64,000 nt of DNA from NCBI RefSeq assembly GCF_001952935.1, contig NZ_CP018319.1:3130501-3194500 (forward strand), read 5' to 3'. This DNA is from Pseudomonas frederiksbergensis. GTDB taxonomy: Bacteria > Pseudomonadota > Gammaproteobacteria > Pseudomonadales > Pseudomonadaceae. The notes below the pieces were generated by a model. The model was given only the letters and a program-made list of their open reading frames with translations. It searched no databases and was not told where the DNA came from. The position numbers were made by a program, and so were the translations under genes. Below, one piece after another: positions 55,208-63,272 of this stretch (position 1 is the stretch's first letter; each line of letters opens with the position of its first letter).

Positions 55208-56296
55208 TTAACAGACAGCCATTACCGGCTTGAAACTACTGCTGGTAAGACGTTTGAGTGCAATATCAAGCGCCGGATCGTCGAACAGCCTGCTCTTGCG
55301 AGCGGCGGCACCGGCTCCCCCGTCCCAATGCTTCAACGCTTCGCGTACGGCAGGGACGGTCGGGGATACCTTCTCCTGGCTTAGCAACCAGTCGACCGTC
55401 GCCAGCAATTCCATGCCGAAGGGCGACTCAAAGCCGTCGATTAACTCAGCAGTGCGCTCCAAGGCTTGGGAGTACTCCTTGGCCTCTGTCTTTAGATATG
55501 TTTGCAAAAAGGCTTTGCGCTCTTGGTCAAACCAGATCACATCACTGATACCTGCATCACTGATGCGCTTGTCGCAATGCAGATAGCTTCCATCCAGGTT
55601 ATTGAGCAGATGTTCCAACCGATTGGCGTACGGCCCGTATTTATGAGCTACAAACTTAAGGTTCAGCGGGTTTTCAGTGTCCGGTAGATTCTCTATAGCT
55701 CGTTCCAGGAACCAGGCCAGCTTCTGAATCTCAAGCAGACTGCATTCCATTCCTAAAACCCAGTAGCGTCGGACCAGTTCTGCGATGAGCGCGCGAGCAG
55801 GCGTGAGCTTTTCCACGCCACTACGCTTGGCGACATTCAGATACTGGTTGGAAGGTTCGAATACCAACACATCGATATCCAGATCACTCAGTACATCAAC
55901 AATCTGTTCACGAACTTCTGGCCATTTCAAACCACCGTTGCCCGCACCTAGCGGTGGAACTGCCACGGACTTCACGTGGTTTTCAATCAGGAAGCGACGC
56001 AGATCGTGCAAGCCTTCAGTAATCCACGCCATCTGCGACGGTGATCGCCAGTGACGTTTGGTAGGAAAGTTTACGATCCAGCGAGGGCCGTCCAGTTCGT
56101 TGACTGCCGTTACGTGAACCTTGCCTGTCTCTACCTCGCCAGCCTTGCAGGCGGCCGAATACAGACGGTAATTATCCGCGAAGCGTTCTTTGAACATCAG
56201 CGCGATACCTTTGCCCATCACGCCCACGGTATTGACTGTGTTGACGAGGGCTTCAGTGTTGGCTTCCAGAAGGTTGCCCTGGGTAAATCTGATCAT
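55208..56296 (-). CDS. darG: DarG-type macro-domain antitoxin (ADP-ribosyl glycohydrolase)
   Basis: I place the start at the ATG at 56296, which overlaps the darT stop (ATGA), giving 362 residues; an ATG four codons upstream is possible. The N-terminal macro domain (1-155) reads [21 protein letters not shown] with [13 protein letters not shown], and later [13 protein letters not shown]. These are the ADP-ribose-binding loops of DarG, which removes ADP-ribose from DNA bases. The C-terminal part (about 165-362) has [12 protein letters not shown] and [22 protein letters not shown], resembling the Panacea/DUF4065 antitoxin fold. Base composition is lower in G/C than the mag operon. Third gene of a toxin-antitoxin-like operon. 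Confidence 0.88.
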   Translation of the reverse strand: MIRFTQGNLLEANTEALVNTVNTVGVMGKGIALMFKERFADNYRLYSAACKAGEVETGKVHVTAVNELDGPRWIVNFPTKRHWRSPSQMAWITEGLHDLRRFLIENHVKSVAVPPLGAGNGGLKWPEVREQIVDVLSDLDIDVLVFEPSNQYLNVAKRSGVEKLTPARALIAELVRRYWVLGMECSLLEIQKLAWFLERAIENLPDTENPLNLKFVAHKYGPYANRLEHLLNNLDGSYLHCDKRISDAGISDVIWFDQERKAFLQTYLKTEAKEYSQALERTAELIDGFESPFGMELLATVDWLLSQEKVSPTVPAVREALKHWDGGAGAAARKSRLFDDPALDIALKRLTSSSFKPVMAVC

Positions 56297-56937
56297 TGGA
56301 AATACCATCCCGGACGCGCATGAACAGATAACGTCAGGCCTCTAGCGGCCACGTCCTGCTCTATGCATTCTTTCATTGCATCGTTGTAGCACATGATGCC
56401 AAGGAGTCCTGTAATCGGTAGGTGATGGTGAATCAGCGCTTCGGCCTGATAGCGCTCCATCTTTCGAGGGTCATCAGGGTCACGTTTGAAGTCGCGTCGT
56501 TGAAGGATAGACCAATCGATCTCGCCGAGATTCGCCAAGTCGCTGTAATAGTCTGTCCAATCCGGGTAGGCGTGTGCATTTGTGAAGACGAATGGTAGGC
56601 CAAGCTGTTCTACGCGGTACAGGCTGGAGACCAGAATCACGATCTCATCGTTGCTGCGTTGCTGAACGCTCCATCCGGAGTGAATGTTTTTCATCATCAC
56701 AGAGAAGGGAGTGAAGTAGAAGGGTACGTAGTCGGCCAATACGCCCGCTGGAGGGATAGGAACACAGCGATTGCGGCGCTTGTCGATCAAGTCGGCGTTG
56801 CCAATATTCACGTACTGCGGTGCCTGTGCCTCCGAGCTGGCGCAATGCAACCCATTGTCCAGAATCCAAGGCAGGTTATCGCGGTGGACGATCCGCCAAA
56901 TCAGAGCCTTCTCTGGATTCAGACTGGTGTAGTTCAT
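56293..56937 (-). CDS. darT: DarT-type DNA ADP-ribosyltransferase toxin (DUF4433)
   Basis: The 214-residue protein has the DarT family layout: [16 protein letters not shown] (NAD-binding start), [14 protein letters not shown] (Arg-rich loop, about 44-57), [18 protein letters not shown] (about 69-86) and [16 protein letters not shown] with the candidate catalytic Glu166. DarT2 enzymes attach ADP-ribose to thymidine in single-stranded DNA, blocking replication; they act in phage defence. Both ends overlap neighbours: ATGA with the DarT-like gene upstream and with darG downstream. All the motifs I know are present, so it should be active and must be held by DarG. Confidence 0.9.
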   Translation of the reverse strand: MNYTSLNPEKALIWRIVHRDNLPWILDNGLHCASSEAQAPQYVNIGNADLIDKRRNRCVPIPPAGVLADYVPFYFTPFSVMMKNIHSGWSVQQRSNDEIVILVSSLYRVEQLGLPFVFTNAHAYPDWTDYYSDLANLGEIDWSILQRRDFKRDPDDPRKMERYQAEALIHHHLPITGLLGIMCYNDAMKECIEQDVAARGLTLSVHARPGWYFQ

Positions 56938-57515
56938 TGATAAAACATTCTCTGATTCGCGCCGGTGAGTACATTAACACCGGCCGCTCGCATTTTAGCC
57001 ACGCAGAGTGCTTCGACCTCCTCGTTAGGAGTGAAGATTTTGAAGAAGGCGTTTGGTTTCACAACGCCAGGCGCCAAACATTCCGCCATGCAGATGCTTT
57101 TGCAGTGTGCGTCGTGATACTCCCGGCTGTTCATGACCTCCCACTCGATGGCTTCAAAACCCTCGTCGTAATCGAGTAACTGGATTGAGTCGTTTGCCAG
57201 AGGGTGCCGAGGAATGACTTTCCAACCGTTTTGTTTCGCAATAGACCTGTAAACGGAGATCAGGACGAATTTCACATCAGGGTTGTTACGTTGCACACTT
57301 CCGTCAAATGGATTTGCAGCAAACCAGTGAAACGGCACATAGCTGTCAAGCTCAAGGGCTTTGCGCTTCTTCAGAATTTCACTGTCAGCTACATCTTTGA
57401 AGTCGGTGAGTTCAGCGCGAGGCTTTAGACCTCCCTGAAAAATGCCATCCAGGTTTTCGACCGAAGTGAGGTGATATAGAAGCTTTTGTTCCTTGATATT
57501 TCTGACGTCTGGCAT
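56934..57515 (-). CDS. Second, divergent DarT-like ADP-ribosyltransferase
   Basis: This 193-residue protein starts at the ATG at 57515 behind AAGGAG. It aligns along its length with the DarT protein downstream: LYHLTSVENLDGIFQGGL, a Lys/Arg-rich loop ILKKRK, SYVPFHWFAANPFDGSVQ, KFVLISVYRSI, ICMAECLAPGVVKP with Glu145 at the place of the DarT glutamate, and a shared ending with aromatic residues and Gln (RMFYQ against GWYFQ). It is shorter and lacks the NIGN motif. I take it as an ADP-ribosyltransferase of the DUF4433/DarT superfamily with a different target. It is the first gene of the three-gene operon; no separate antitoxin is present. Confidence 0.75.
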   Translation of the reverse strand: MPDVRNIKEQKLLYHLTSVENLDGIFQGGLKPRAELTDFKDVADSEILKKRKALELDSYVPFHWFAANPFDGSVQRNNPDVKFVLISVYRSIAKQNGWKVIPRHPLANDSIQLLDYDEGFEAIEWEVMNSREYHDAHCKSICMAECLAPGVVKPNAFFKIFTPNEEVEALCVAKMRAAGVNVLTGANQRMFYQ

Positions 57516-57679
57516 CGTGGTCTCCTTGACCTGTACAGCTATCTAAACTCGCTTTAGCCCTATCTCTTCTGTGCGTTAACCGCGACCTTCCAATTCGAGT
57601 GTACTTCGTGATTCTAGTGTGCCATCACCTTGGGCCACAAGCGTCGCAGGGGAAGAGGCTGGTTTCCAAAACCGATCTC

Positions 57680-58600
57680 TCACTCCTCATCAAAATAATC
57701 ACGATCCAGCGCCGGCAACCGCAGCAATCGCGATGTAACACCCACCTCATGATCCATCATCAGATGCACCAGTCGCGTGCCATCCACCAACACAATACCG
57801 TCCACCGATTTAGCGAAGTCGACAGCGTGTGCCGTGAAACCAGAGGTTGTGATGAATACCCCGCGCTTAGCCTTTTGTCCGGCGAGTGCACCGTAGAATG
57901 CCTGCAGCTCAGGACGACCTACCGTGTTCTGCCAACGCTTGGCTTGGACATAAACCTTCTCTAGCCCCAGCTTGTCTAGCGAGATGATGCCATCGATGCC
58001 GGCATCCCCTGAACCTCCGACACGCTGCAAGTCATTGCGACTAGCGCCGTATCCCAGGCGATGAAGCACATCCAGCACAATCACTTCGAAGCGGTTGGGG
58101 GTGACCTGTAGCAGGTTATCCAAAAGGTCGGCAGCTGTGGCGTCGCGCAACTCCTGGAGGGCTTGTTCAAGCCGATCATCGGGGCTGGCGGTGGCAGAGG
58201 TTACGTCAGGTCCAACAGGCGTTTCGTCATCAAGCGGTGCCGCGTCAGGTGCAATCTTCAGCTTCACATTCATATAGCCAATGGCTAAATGTTCCACTAC
58301 ACCGGCCGACATGGGGGCTGGATGTTCCTTGGCGTAGGCCACACCCGCGTCAGTCAATTTCCAATACCCGCGTTTGGCACTGCTGGAAAGGCCGGCACGC
58401 TTGAGCCGATCGTGTGCCCAGCCAGCTCTGTTCTTATAGGTGGCCTGCCCACTGGCGATCAGTTCTTCACGTTGCTCTACGGTTAATTGCAACATTTTTG
58501 CCGCCGCCTCATGGGCATCCCGAGCGGGTGCACCTTCTGGTTTCGTGGCGAGAAACCGTAGGATGGGTTCGATGAACTGATCGTAAGTTGGAACGGACAT
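57680..58600 (-). CDS. mrr: Mrr-type restriction endonuclease
   Basis: The product has 306 residues from the ATG at 58600 (AGGGAA upstream). The N-terminal winged-helix Mrr_N domain (1-95: YDQFIEPILRFLATKPEGAPARD, ARDAHEAAAKML, SSSAKRGYWKLTDAG) is followed by a linker (about 100-150) and a PD-(D/E)xK-like Mrr catalytic domain (about 165-290). In it FEVIVLDVLHRLGYG, GSGDAGIDGIISLD and VYVQAKRW give the Asp...Gln-x-Lys set. Mrr enzymes are type IV and cut methylated foreign DNA. The gene is on the same strand as the Dar operon, 165 bp upstream of it. Confidence 0.92.
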   Translation of the reverse strand: MSVPTYDQFIEPILRFLATKPEGAPARDAHEAAAKMLQLTVEQREELIASGQATYKNRAGWAHDRLKRAGLSSSAKRGYWKLTDAGVAYAKEHPAPMSAGVVEHLAIGYMNVKLKIAPDAAPLDDETPVGPDVTSATASPDDRLEQALQELRDATAADLLDNLLQVTPNRFEVIVLDVLHRLGYGASRNDLQRVGGSGDAGIDGIISLDKLGLEKVYVQAKRWQNTVGRPELQAFYGALAGQKAKRGVFITTSGFTAHAVDFAKSVDGIVLVDGTRLVHLMMDHEVGVTSRLLRLPALDRDYFDEE

Positions 58601-59083
58601 GGACGCTTCCCTGTGATGACTACGGTTTTGTGCTGATTGGCGGGCGAGTATAAGTTAACGTGCTTTCAGGTATCCCGCGCGAGGGAGGCGTTGGCGCTGA
58701 TAAAACGTAAGCCACTGTGTATAGAAAGGCTTTCTTCCTACAGAACATCGCTGCGCAATAAATTCTGCCGTCTGGCATAGAAAGCTTTACCCAGGCGCTA
58801 TCATCCCCCCTCACTTTTTAGCACCTGCTCAGCGGGCGCGTGAGCTGTGGAGCAACACACGGGAGTCACCGGCGAACTCAAGATCAAAATCGACTGAGCG
58901 AATTTGACAGGTCTTGCCGATTAGGCCGCGTAGGTCCATCAGGTACTAAAGGGAAATGTGCTTCAGCTGGATTCATGCATGAGAACAACCTGCTTCAGTC
59001 TGATTTGCCAACGGCTGACGAGTTGGATCAGCGCGGGATGTCGATCTAGCTCGCTAATCGTTGAGGCTCACTTTTTCGCAGGC
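58601..59083. other. Non-coding or decayed stretch between mrr and the repressor region
   Basis: I find no supported gene in these 483 bases. There are short open frames (for example 58840-59049 on the plus strand, 69 codons) with no ribosome site and no recognisable motif. The mrr promoter should lie at 58601-58700. A decayed insertion or prophage end is possible because a phage-type repressor is next, but no integrase, attachment core or transposase end can be seen. Confidence 0.5.
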
Positions 59084-59110
59084 ATTAAAAAGCCGGCTTG
59101 TGGCCGGCTT
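59084..59110 (-). terminator. Minus-strand terminator
   Basis: AAGCCGGC (59090-59097) and GCCGGCTT (59103-59110) form an 8-bp stem. The A-run just before it (ATTAAAAA) gives a U-run in minus-strand RNA. It is 18 bp after the small open frame at 59129-59272 and could also end the repressor transcript. Confidence 0.7.
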
Positions 59111-59128
59111 CTCGGGGACTGGCTTGGA

Positions 59129-59272
59129 TCATTTTTGGTAAACCGCGCCAGCCTTCAAAACGTACACCCGGATCTTGCGTCCGGCTGTGGGACTTGGCGA
59201 GAAAGTCATCTGCCTTGTCGGTGCGATTTGACGCCGCGAGGCGGGTCGATGCGCAAATGTGGGGCGCAGCAT
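59129..59272 (-). CDS. Possible small basic protein of 47 residues
   Basis: An ATG at 59272 gives MLRPTFAHRPASRRQIAP..., ending in RKIRVYVLKAGAVYQK with a TGA at 59129-59131. It is rich in Arg and Lys, and its last third looks like a folded strand-loop-strand. A terminator follows 18 bp later, which supports a transcribed unit. There is no clear ribosome site and I recognise no family, so it may be a fragment. It lies downstream of the repressor on the same strand. Confidence 0.3.
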   Translation of the reverse strand: MLRPTFAHRPASRRQIAPTRQMTFSPSPTAGRKIRVYVLKAGAVYQK

Positions 59273-59365
59273 ACTGATTTTTTGGGGGAATTCCCAGCGT
59301 GGTGTGCGACCTAGAGCTATTCCGTGACTGGTAGCAGCTTCTTTAGCTGCTACACAGTTATGTGT

Positions 59366-60118
59366 TTATAGAAAAGGTATGGGGGGCCTGCGTTTGTTCA
59401 GGGTCGACCACCAGAACACCCATCCCAGAACTCTTATGTTTTGTTCTTCGATTTGTGGAGGTCTGAAGACTTCATCCGGGTAATCGGAGCTGTTGTGGCT
59501 GCGCATGCGTATTGCGTTGCCTGGTACACGGCTCAGGTATTTGATGCGCAACATGCCGTCGTGCTCGATTGCGTAAATCTCTCCGTCGACAATTTGCGTG
59601 AGCCCGCGGTCGATGGCGACGATGGAGCCATCTTCAATTCTTTCGGCCATGCTGTTACCAACCATGCGGGCGCAGATGGCATCGGCGTGGTTGATTTCCA
59701 GGGAGTCAAGATCGCTGCGCGGGAAGCGGATCGATTCGCTGGGGTCTTTGATGACATGGGTTTTATCGGAGCCGGGGGCCGTGGCCGTTTCTTTGTAAAA
59801 GGGGAGTTCGATATCGACTGGGTCGATGACCCGATAGGTGCCCCGGATTGACTGTGCGTCGAAGGTGTTGCCGGACGCGTCGATCAGGTGCAATTCCCGG
59901 GCGTCTTGGGGACCTTCGCCGGTTTTCAGCCATTCAGTGTTTACGGACAGTCTTCTGGCGACATCTTCCATGCGGTAGTCAGGCACCCCGCGGGTATACC
60001 AGTTATGGACAGTTTGAGGGTCGGAAATGCCCAGGAATTCGGCAAATCTCGTTGTCGTGATTTGTAGCTCTTTCAGGAGCATTCTGAATCGTGGACCGCA
60101 GGTTTTGTTCTTTTTCAT
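59366..60118 (-). CDS. Phage-type S24 repressor (CI/LexA-like) with XRE domain
   Basis: The product has 250 residues from the ATG at 60118 (an in-frame GTG lies two codons upstream). The N-terminal helix-turn-helix (about 8-65: LQITTTRFAEFLGISDPQTVHNW) is followed by an S24 peptidase-like domain with the catalytic Ser156 (MVGNSMAERIEDG) and Lys193 (GMLRIKYL). The Ala-Gly cleavage site of classic CI/LexA proteins is not clear. PrtR- and CI-type repressors control prophages or pyocins and respond to RecA, but no phage genes are adjacent. Two direct TTCAA repeats about 12 bp apart (near 60153-60170) may be its operators. Possibly a remnant that regulates the neighbouring island. Confidence 0.85.
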   Translation of the reverse strand: MKKNKTCGPRFRMLLKELQITTTRFAEFLGISDPQTVHNWYTRGVPDYRMEDVARRLSVNTEWLKTGEGPQDARELHLIDASGNTFDAQSIRGTYRVIDPVDIELPFYKETATAPGSDKTHVIKDPSESIRFPRSDLDSLEINHADAICARMVGNSMAERIEDGSIVAIDRGLTQIVDGEIYAIEHDGMLRIKYLSRVPGNAIRMRSHNSSDYPDEVFRPPQIEEQNIRVLGWVFWWSTLNKRRPPIPFL

Positions 60119-60285
60119 AAACACGAGTCTAGCCGTGCGGCATAAGGCTTTGATTCAACAAAACGTTCAAATCTGGCGTGAAATTTAAGTCCTGATGTAA
60201 GACGTCTTTTGTAAAAATTAAACAAGAAAAAACCGGTTCGCCCGCCAGTTAAATGTGCTGTTGAACAGGGTTTTCAGGCACCCAC

Positions 60286-60311
60286 AAAAAACCCCGGATC
60301 AACCGGGGTTT
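60286..60311 (-). terminator. Terminator of ppa
   Basis: AAACCCCGG (60289-60297) and CCGGGGTTT (60303-60311) form a 9-bp stem with an A-run before it, which is a U-run on the minus strand. It lies 30 bp after the ppa stop. Confidence 0.9.
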
Positions 60312-60341
60312 CTCGTTACAGCCGTTCGTGAGAGACGGCTA

Positions 60342-60869
60342 TCAGCCTTTATAGGCAGCAACCGACTTCATGATCTCGGTGCGTGCGGCTTCTGCGTCGC
60401 CCCAGCCTTCGATCTTCACCCATTTGCCTTTTTCGAGGTCTTTGTAGTTCTCGAAGAAGTGCTTGATCTGTTCCAGCAGCAGAGGTGGCAGATCGGTGTA
60501 TTCCTTCACGTCGACGTACAGCTGGGACAGCTTGTCGTGTGGGACTGCGATGACTTTGGCATCGCCGCCGCCGTCGTCGGTCATGTGCAGGATGCCGACC
60601 GGACGGGCGCGGATGACCGAACCTGGCGCTACCGGGTAAGGGGTCACGACCAGCACGTCGAGGGGGTCACCGTCGTCAGCCAGAGTGTTCGGGATGAAAC
60701 CGTAGTTGGCCGGGTAGAACATCGGGGTGGCCATGAAACGGTCAACGAACAGGCAATCGCTGTCTTTGTCGATTTCGTATTTGATCGGCGCGTGGTTGGC
60801 CGGAATCTCGATCGCGACGTAGATGTCGTTCGGCAGGTCTTTGCCAGCCGGAATCTTGCTGTAGCTCAT
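60342..60869 (-). CDS. ppa: Inorganic pyrophosphatase (family I)
   Basis: The 175-residue protein has the usual length and motifs: [40 protein letters not shown] with the catalytic aspartates, and [37 protein letters not shown]. It hydrolyses pyrophosphate with Mg2+, driving biosynthetic reactions forward. Cytoplasmic hexamer in homologues. A clear terminator follows. It begins the conserved block ppa-mtfA-dedA-GNAT-eutC on the right side of the island. Confidence 0.97.
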   Translation of the reverse strand: MSYSKIPAGKDLPNDIYVAIEIPANHAPIKYEIDKDSDCLFVDRFMATPMFYPANYGFIPNTLADDGDPLDVLVVTPYPVAPGSVIRARPVGILHMTDDGGGDAKVIAVPHDKLSQLYVDVKEYTDLPPLLLEQIKHFFENYKDLEKGKWVKIEGWGDAEAARTEIMKSVAAYKG

Positions 60870-60982
60870 TGGGCGTTGCCCCCGTTAGTTGACCAAAATC
60901 ACTTGGCCGGATTGACCAAAAAGTGGCGGCGATTATAGGCATATTCCGCCGCCGATGCCACGCTCCAAGGGTCGTAGAGACC

Positions 60983-61795
60983 TTAGTCGCGTGCCTGATA
61001 GACCGGGTTCTCGGCCAGAAGTTGCCGCAGCCGGGCCAGCGGGTCCTGGCGGTAAAACAGCTTCAGCTGCTCATAGACCTGAGGATACGCCTCGTGCAGC
61101 AAATCCGGGGCGCTGAAGAAGTATTCGCTGGTGACTGCGAAAAACTCGGCGGGGTTTTCCGCCGCGTACGGGTCGATGGCGGTGTCAGCGTCGGGATTGT
61201 GGTCCAGTTGCCGATCAAGGTCGTCGTAAGCTTCTTGCATGACTTTGGCCCAATCGCTGATCCGCATGTCGGCGTGCAGTGGCGGCAGGCCGTTGGCGTC
61301 GCCGTTGAGCATGTCGAGTTTATGCGCGAGTTCGTGGATCACCAGGTTGTAGCCTTCCCAGCCACCACTGGCCATCACGCCGGGCCAGGCGAGGATGATC
61401 GGGCCTTGCTGCCAGGCTTCGCCGCTGTGTTCGCCGTCCCATTCGTGCTCGACACCGCTGGCGTCGCGATGGCGCTGGGGGCTGAGAAAGTCGTCGGGAT
61501 AGAGGACGATTTCGTGGAAACCCTGATACCAGTTCAGATCGCCCAGGTGCAGCAGCGGCAGTTGCGCCTGGGCGGCAAGCAGCAAGCGTTGCTCCTGGTG
61601 GAGTTCGACGCCAGGCAGGGCGGTCAGGTGTTTGTCCTGGAGGAACAGCGCGCTGGCTTCACGCAGCCACCGGTCCTCAGCGGCGCTGAGGCCATCGAGA
61701 AAACTCAAGTGATGACGAACCCGCTGCCACATGTCGTCGGCAATCGGGTATTTGGCCAAGGTGCGCCGACGACGCCAGGCGCTCAGGGACCACAT
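60983..61795 (-). CDS. mtfA: Zinc-dependent peptidase MtfA (M90 family)
   Basis: The 270-residue protein has the HExxH motif in VIHELAHKLDML (His154, Glu155, His158) and the downstream acidic stretch ENPAEFFAVTSEYFF that supplies the third ligand. WQRVRHHLSFLDGLS begins the N-terminal helical domain. E. coli MtfA is a cytosolic aminopeptidase that also binds the repressor Mlc to control glucose uptake. No Mlc-type gene is nearby, so the role here is open. It lies 6 bp from the dedA stop and is probably cotranscribed. Confidence 0.9.
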   Translation of the reverse strand: MWSLSAWRRRRTLAKYPIADDMWQRVRHHLSFLDGLSAAEDRWLREASALFLQDKHLTALPGVELHQEQRLLLAAQAQLPLLHLGDLNWYQGFHEIVLYPDDFLSPQRHRDASGVEHEWDGEHSGEAWQQGPIILAWPGVMASGGWEGYNLVIHELAHKLDMLNGDANGLPPLHADMRISDWAKVMQEAYDDLDRQLDHNPDADTAIDPYAAENPAEFFAVTSEYFFSAPDLLHEAYPQVYEQLKLFYRQDPLARLRQLLAENPVYQARD

Positions 61796-61801
61796 GGTAA
61801 A

Positions 61802-62458
61802 TCAGCGCGATTGTGCTTTGGACGCGCCGTTGCCGAAGCGGCTGCGGATGATGCCGATGATCATCGGTACCAGCGACAGCAGGATGATGCCCACGACCAG
61901 CAGCGACAGGTTTTGTTTGATGAACGGTACGTTGCCGAAGAAGTAACCGAGGGTCACCAGGCCACCGACCCACAGGATGGTGCCGAGAACGCTGAAGGCA
62001 AAGAACCGCGGATACGGCATTTTCGCCACGCCGGCGACGAACGGTGCAAACGTGCGGATGATCGGCAGGAAGCGCGCCAGGGTCACGGTTTTGCCGCCGT
62101 GTTTGTCGTAGAAGTCGTGGGTTTGCTGCAGGTAGTCGCGGCGGAAGATTTTCGAGTTCGGGTTGCTGAACAAACGCTCACCCGCCGTTCGTCCGATCAC
62201 ATAGTTGGTGCTGTCGCCAAGGATCGCCGCCAGCATCAGCAGGCCGCCCAGCAGCACCGGGTCCATGCCGCCACCGGCCGCAACGGCACCCGCGATGAAG
62301 AGCAGGGAGTCGCCCGGCAGGAACGGCATCACCACCAGACCGGTTTCGCAGAAGATCACCAGAAACAGAATGGCGTAAATCCATGGCCCGTAGTTGGTTA
62401 CCAGCAAATCGAGGTAAACATCGAGATGCAGGATAAGGTCGAGCGGGTTGAAATCCAT
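61802..62458 (-). CDS. dedA: DedA-family membrane protein
   Basis: The product has 218 residues from the ATG at 62458 (AGGTG upstream). There are about six hydrophobic segments. The DedA signature is complete: FCETGLVVMPFLPGDSLLFIAGAVAA with the conserved Glu and Pro, GDSTNYVIGRTAGE, and FARFLPIIRTFAPFVAGVAKM with the conserved Arg residues. DedA proteins act in the inner membrane as lipid-carrier flippases, in particular for undecaprenyl phosphate, or in envelope homeostasis. The gene just before mtfA shares an operon with it. Confidence 0.92.
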   Translation of the reverse strand: MDFNPLDLILHLDVYLDLLVTNYGPWIYAILFLVIFCETGLVVMPFLPGDSLLFIAGAVAAGGGMDPVLLGGLLMLAAILGDSTNYVIGRTAGERLFSNPNSKIFRRDYLQQTHDFYDKHGGKTVTLARFLPIIRTFAPFVAGVAKMPYPRFFAFSVLGTILWVGGLVTLGYFFGNVPFIKQNLSLLVVGIILLSLVPMIIGIIRSRFGNGASKAQSR

Positions 62459-62643
62459 GGAGAGCACCTGAGGTGACGGCCCGACTCGGCAGGCCTGTGC
62501 GGATGACTTCGCGAAAGGCTACAGACGGGTGTAGTTTTTCTTACAAGCCGGAAAGGTCGGCATTATACGGTCTGACAGGTGAAAAGCGCGTTGAGTTTGT
62601 AGCGGGGAATGTCGACAGGATCAACGGTTGGTATGCACCACTC

Positions 62644-62682
62644 TGGGAGCGAGCAAGTCGAATCGTCGCGCCGCCGCTCCCA
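62644..62682. repeat. Short REP-like hairpin, family A half
   Basis: TGGGAGCGAGCAAGTCG and an inverted GCCGCTCCCA bracket about 15 bp, a shortened family A element. It lies between dedA and the GNAT gene. Confidence 0.5.
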
Positions 62683-62698
62683 CAGGTATTAAGGCGGA

Positions 62699-63160
62699 TC
62701 AGAGCTCCTCGCTGATCGGCAATACGTAGTTCTTGAACTCGGTGTCTTCCTTGAATCCGATGGATTCGTAGGTTTTCTGCGCGACTTCGTTATTGCTGCT
62801 GGTGGAAACGCGCATGCGTACTGCATTGGTTTCCTTGGCCATTTTTTTCGCGGTGCGGATGAGGTTGTCGGCCACCAACTGGCGGCGGGCCTCTTCGGCA
62901 ACGTAGATGTCGTTGAGGATCCACACGCGCTTCAGCGAAAGGGACGAAAAGCTCGGATACAGCTGACAGAAACCCATCAGTTTGTTGCTGTCGTCATCGG
63001 CCAGGGCCAGGTAGATCACCGACTCCTTGCGACGCAGGCGTTTTTCAAGGAATGCCCGGGACGAGTCGGGATAAGCCAGGGAGCCATAAAACTCGCGATA
63101 TTTGACGAATAACGGCGTCAACAGGTCCAGGTGTTCGAGGGTCGCTTGAATAATCCGCAT
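62699..63160 (-). CDS. GNAT-family N-acetyltransferase
   Basis: The product has 153 residues from the ATG at 63160; a start six codons upstream is possible. The GNAT core is seen in KLMGFCQLYPSFSSLSL, RVWILNDIYVAEEARRQLVADNLI (acetyl-CoA-binding motif A, lacking the strict Q/RxxGxG/A) and NNEVAQKTYESIGFKEDTEF. The substrate is unknown. In P. aeruginosa a similar gene sits by eutC, as here. Monocistronic or with dedA upstream on the same strand, 240 bp away. Confidence 0.85.
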   Translation of the reverse strand: MRIIQATLEHLDLLTPLFVKYREFYGSLAYPDSSRAFLEKRLRRKESVIYLALADDDSNKLMGFCQLYPSFSSLSLKRVWILNDIYVAEEARRQLVADNLIRTAKKMAKETNAVRMRVSTSSNNEVAQKTYESIGFKEDTEFKNYVLPISEEL

Positions 63161-63272
63161 GGTAGGTCTCGTCTTCAAGTGGCTGTCTTACATGGGGACG
63201 GCGACGGGAAACCCTGGCGGCCGTGCATCGATCCTGCCTGAAACATGGATAGAAACGCAATGCGGAAACGGT

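Noticed and set aside
58840..59049. 69-codon plus-strand open frame beside the repressor
   Set aside because: GTG start without ribosome site, no recognisable motif and no following terminator on that strand.
60923..62476. 517-codon plus-strand frame covering mtfA and dedA
   Set aside because: Antisense shadow; both genes on the minus strand have clear motifs (HELAH; DedA signature).
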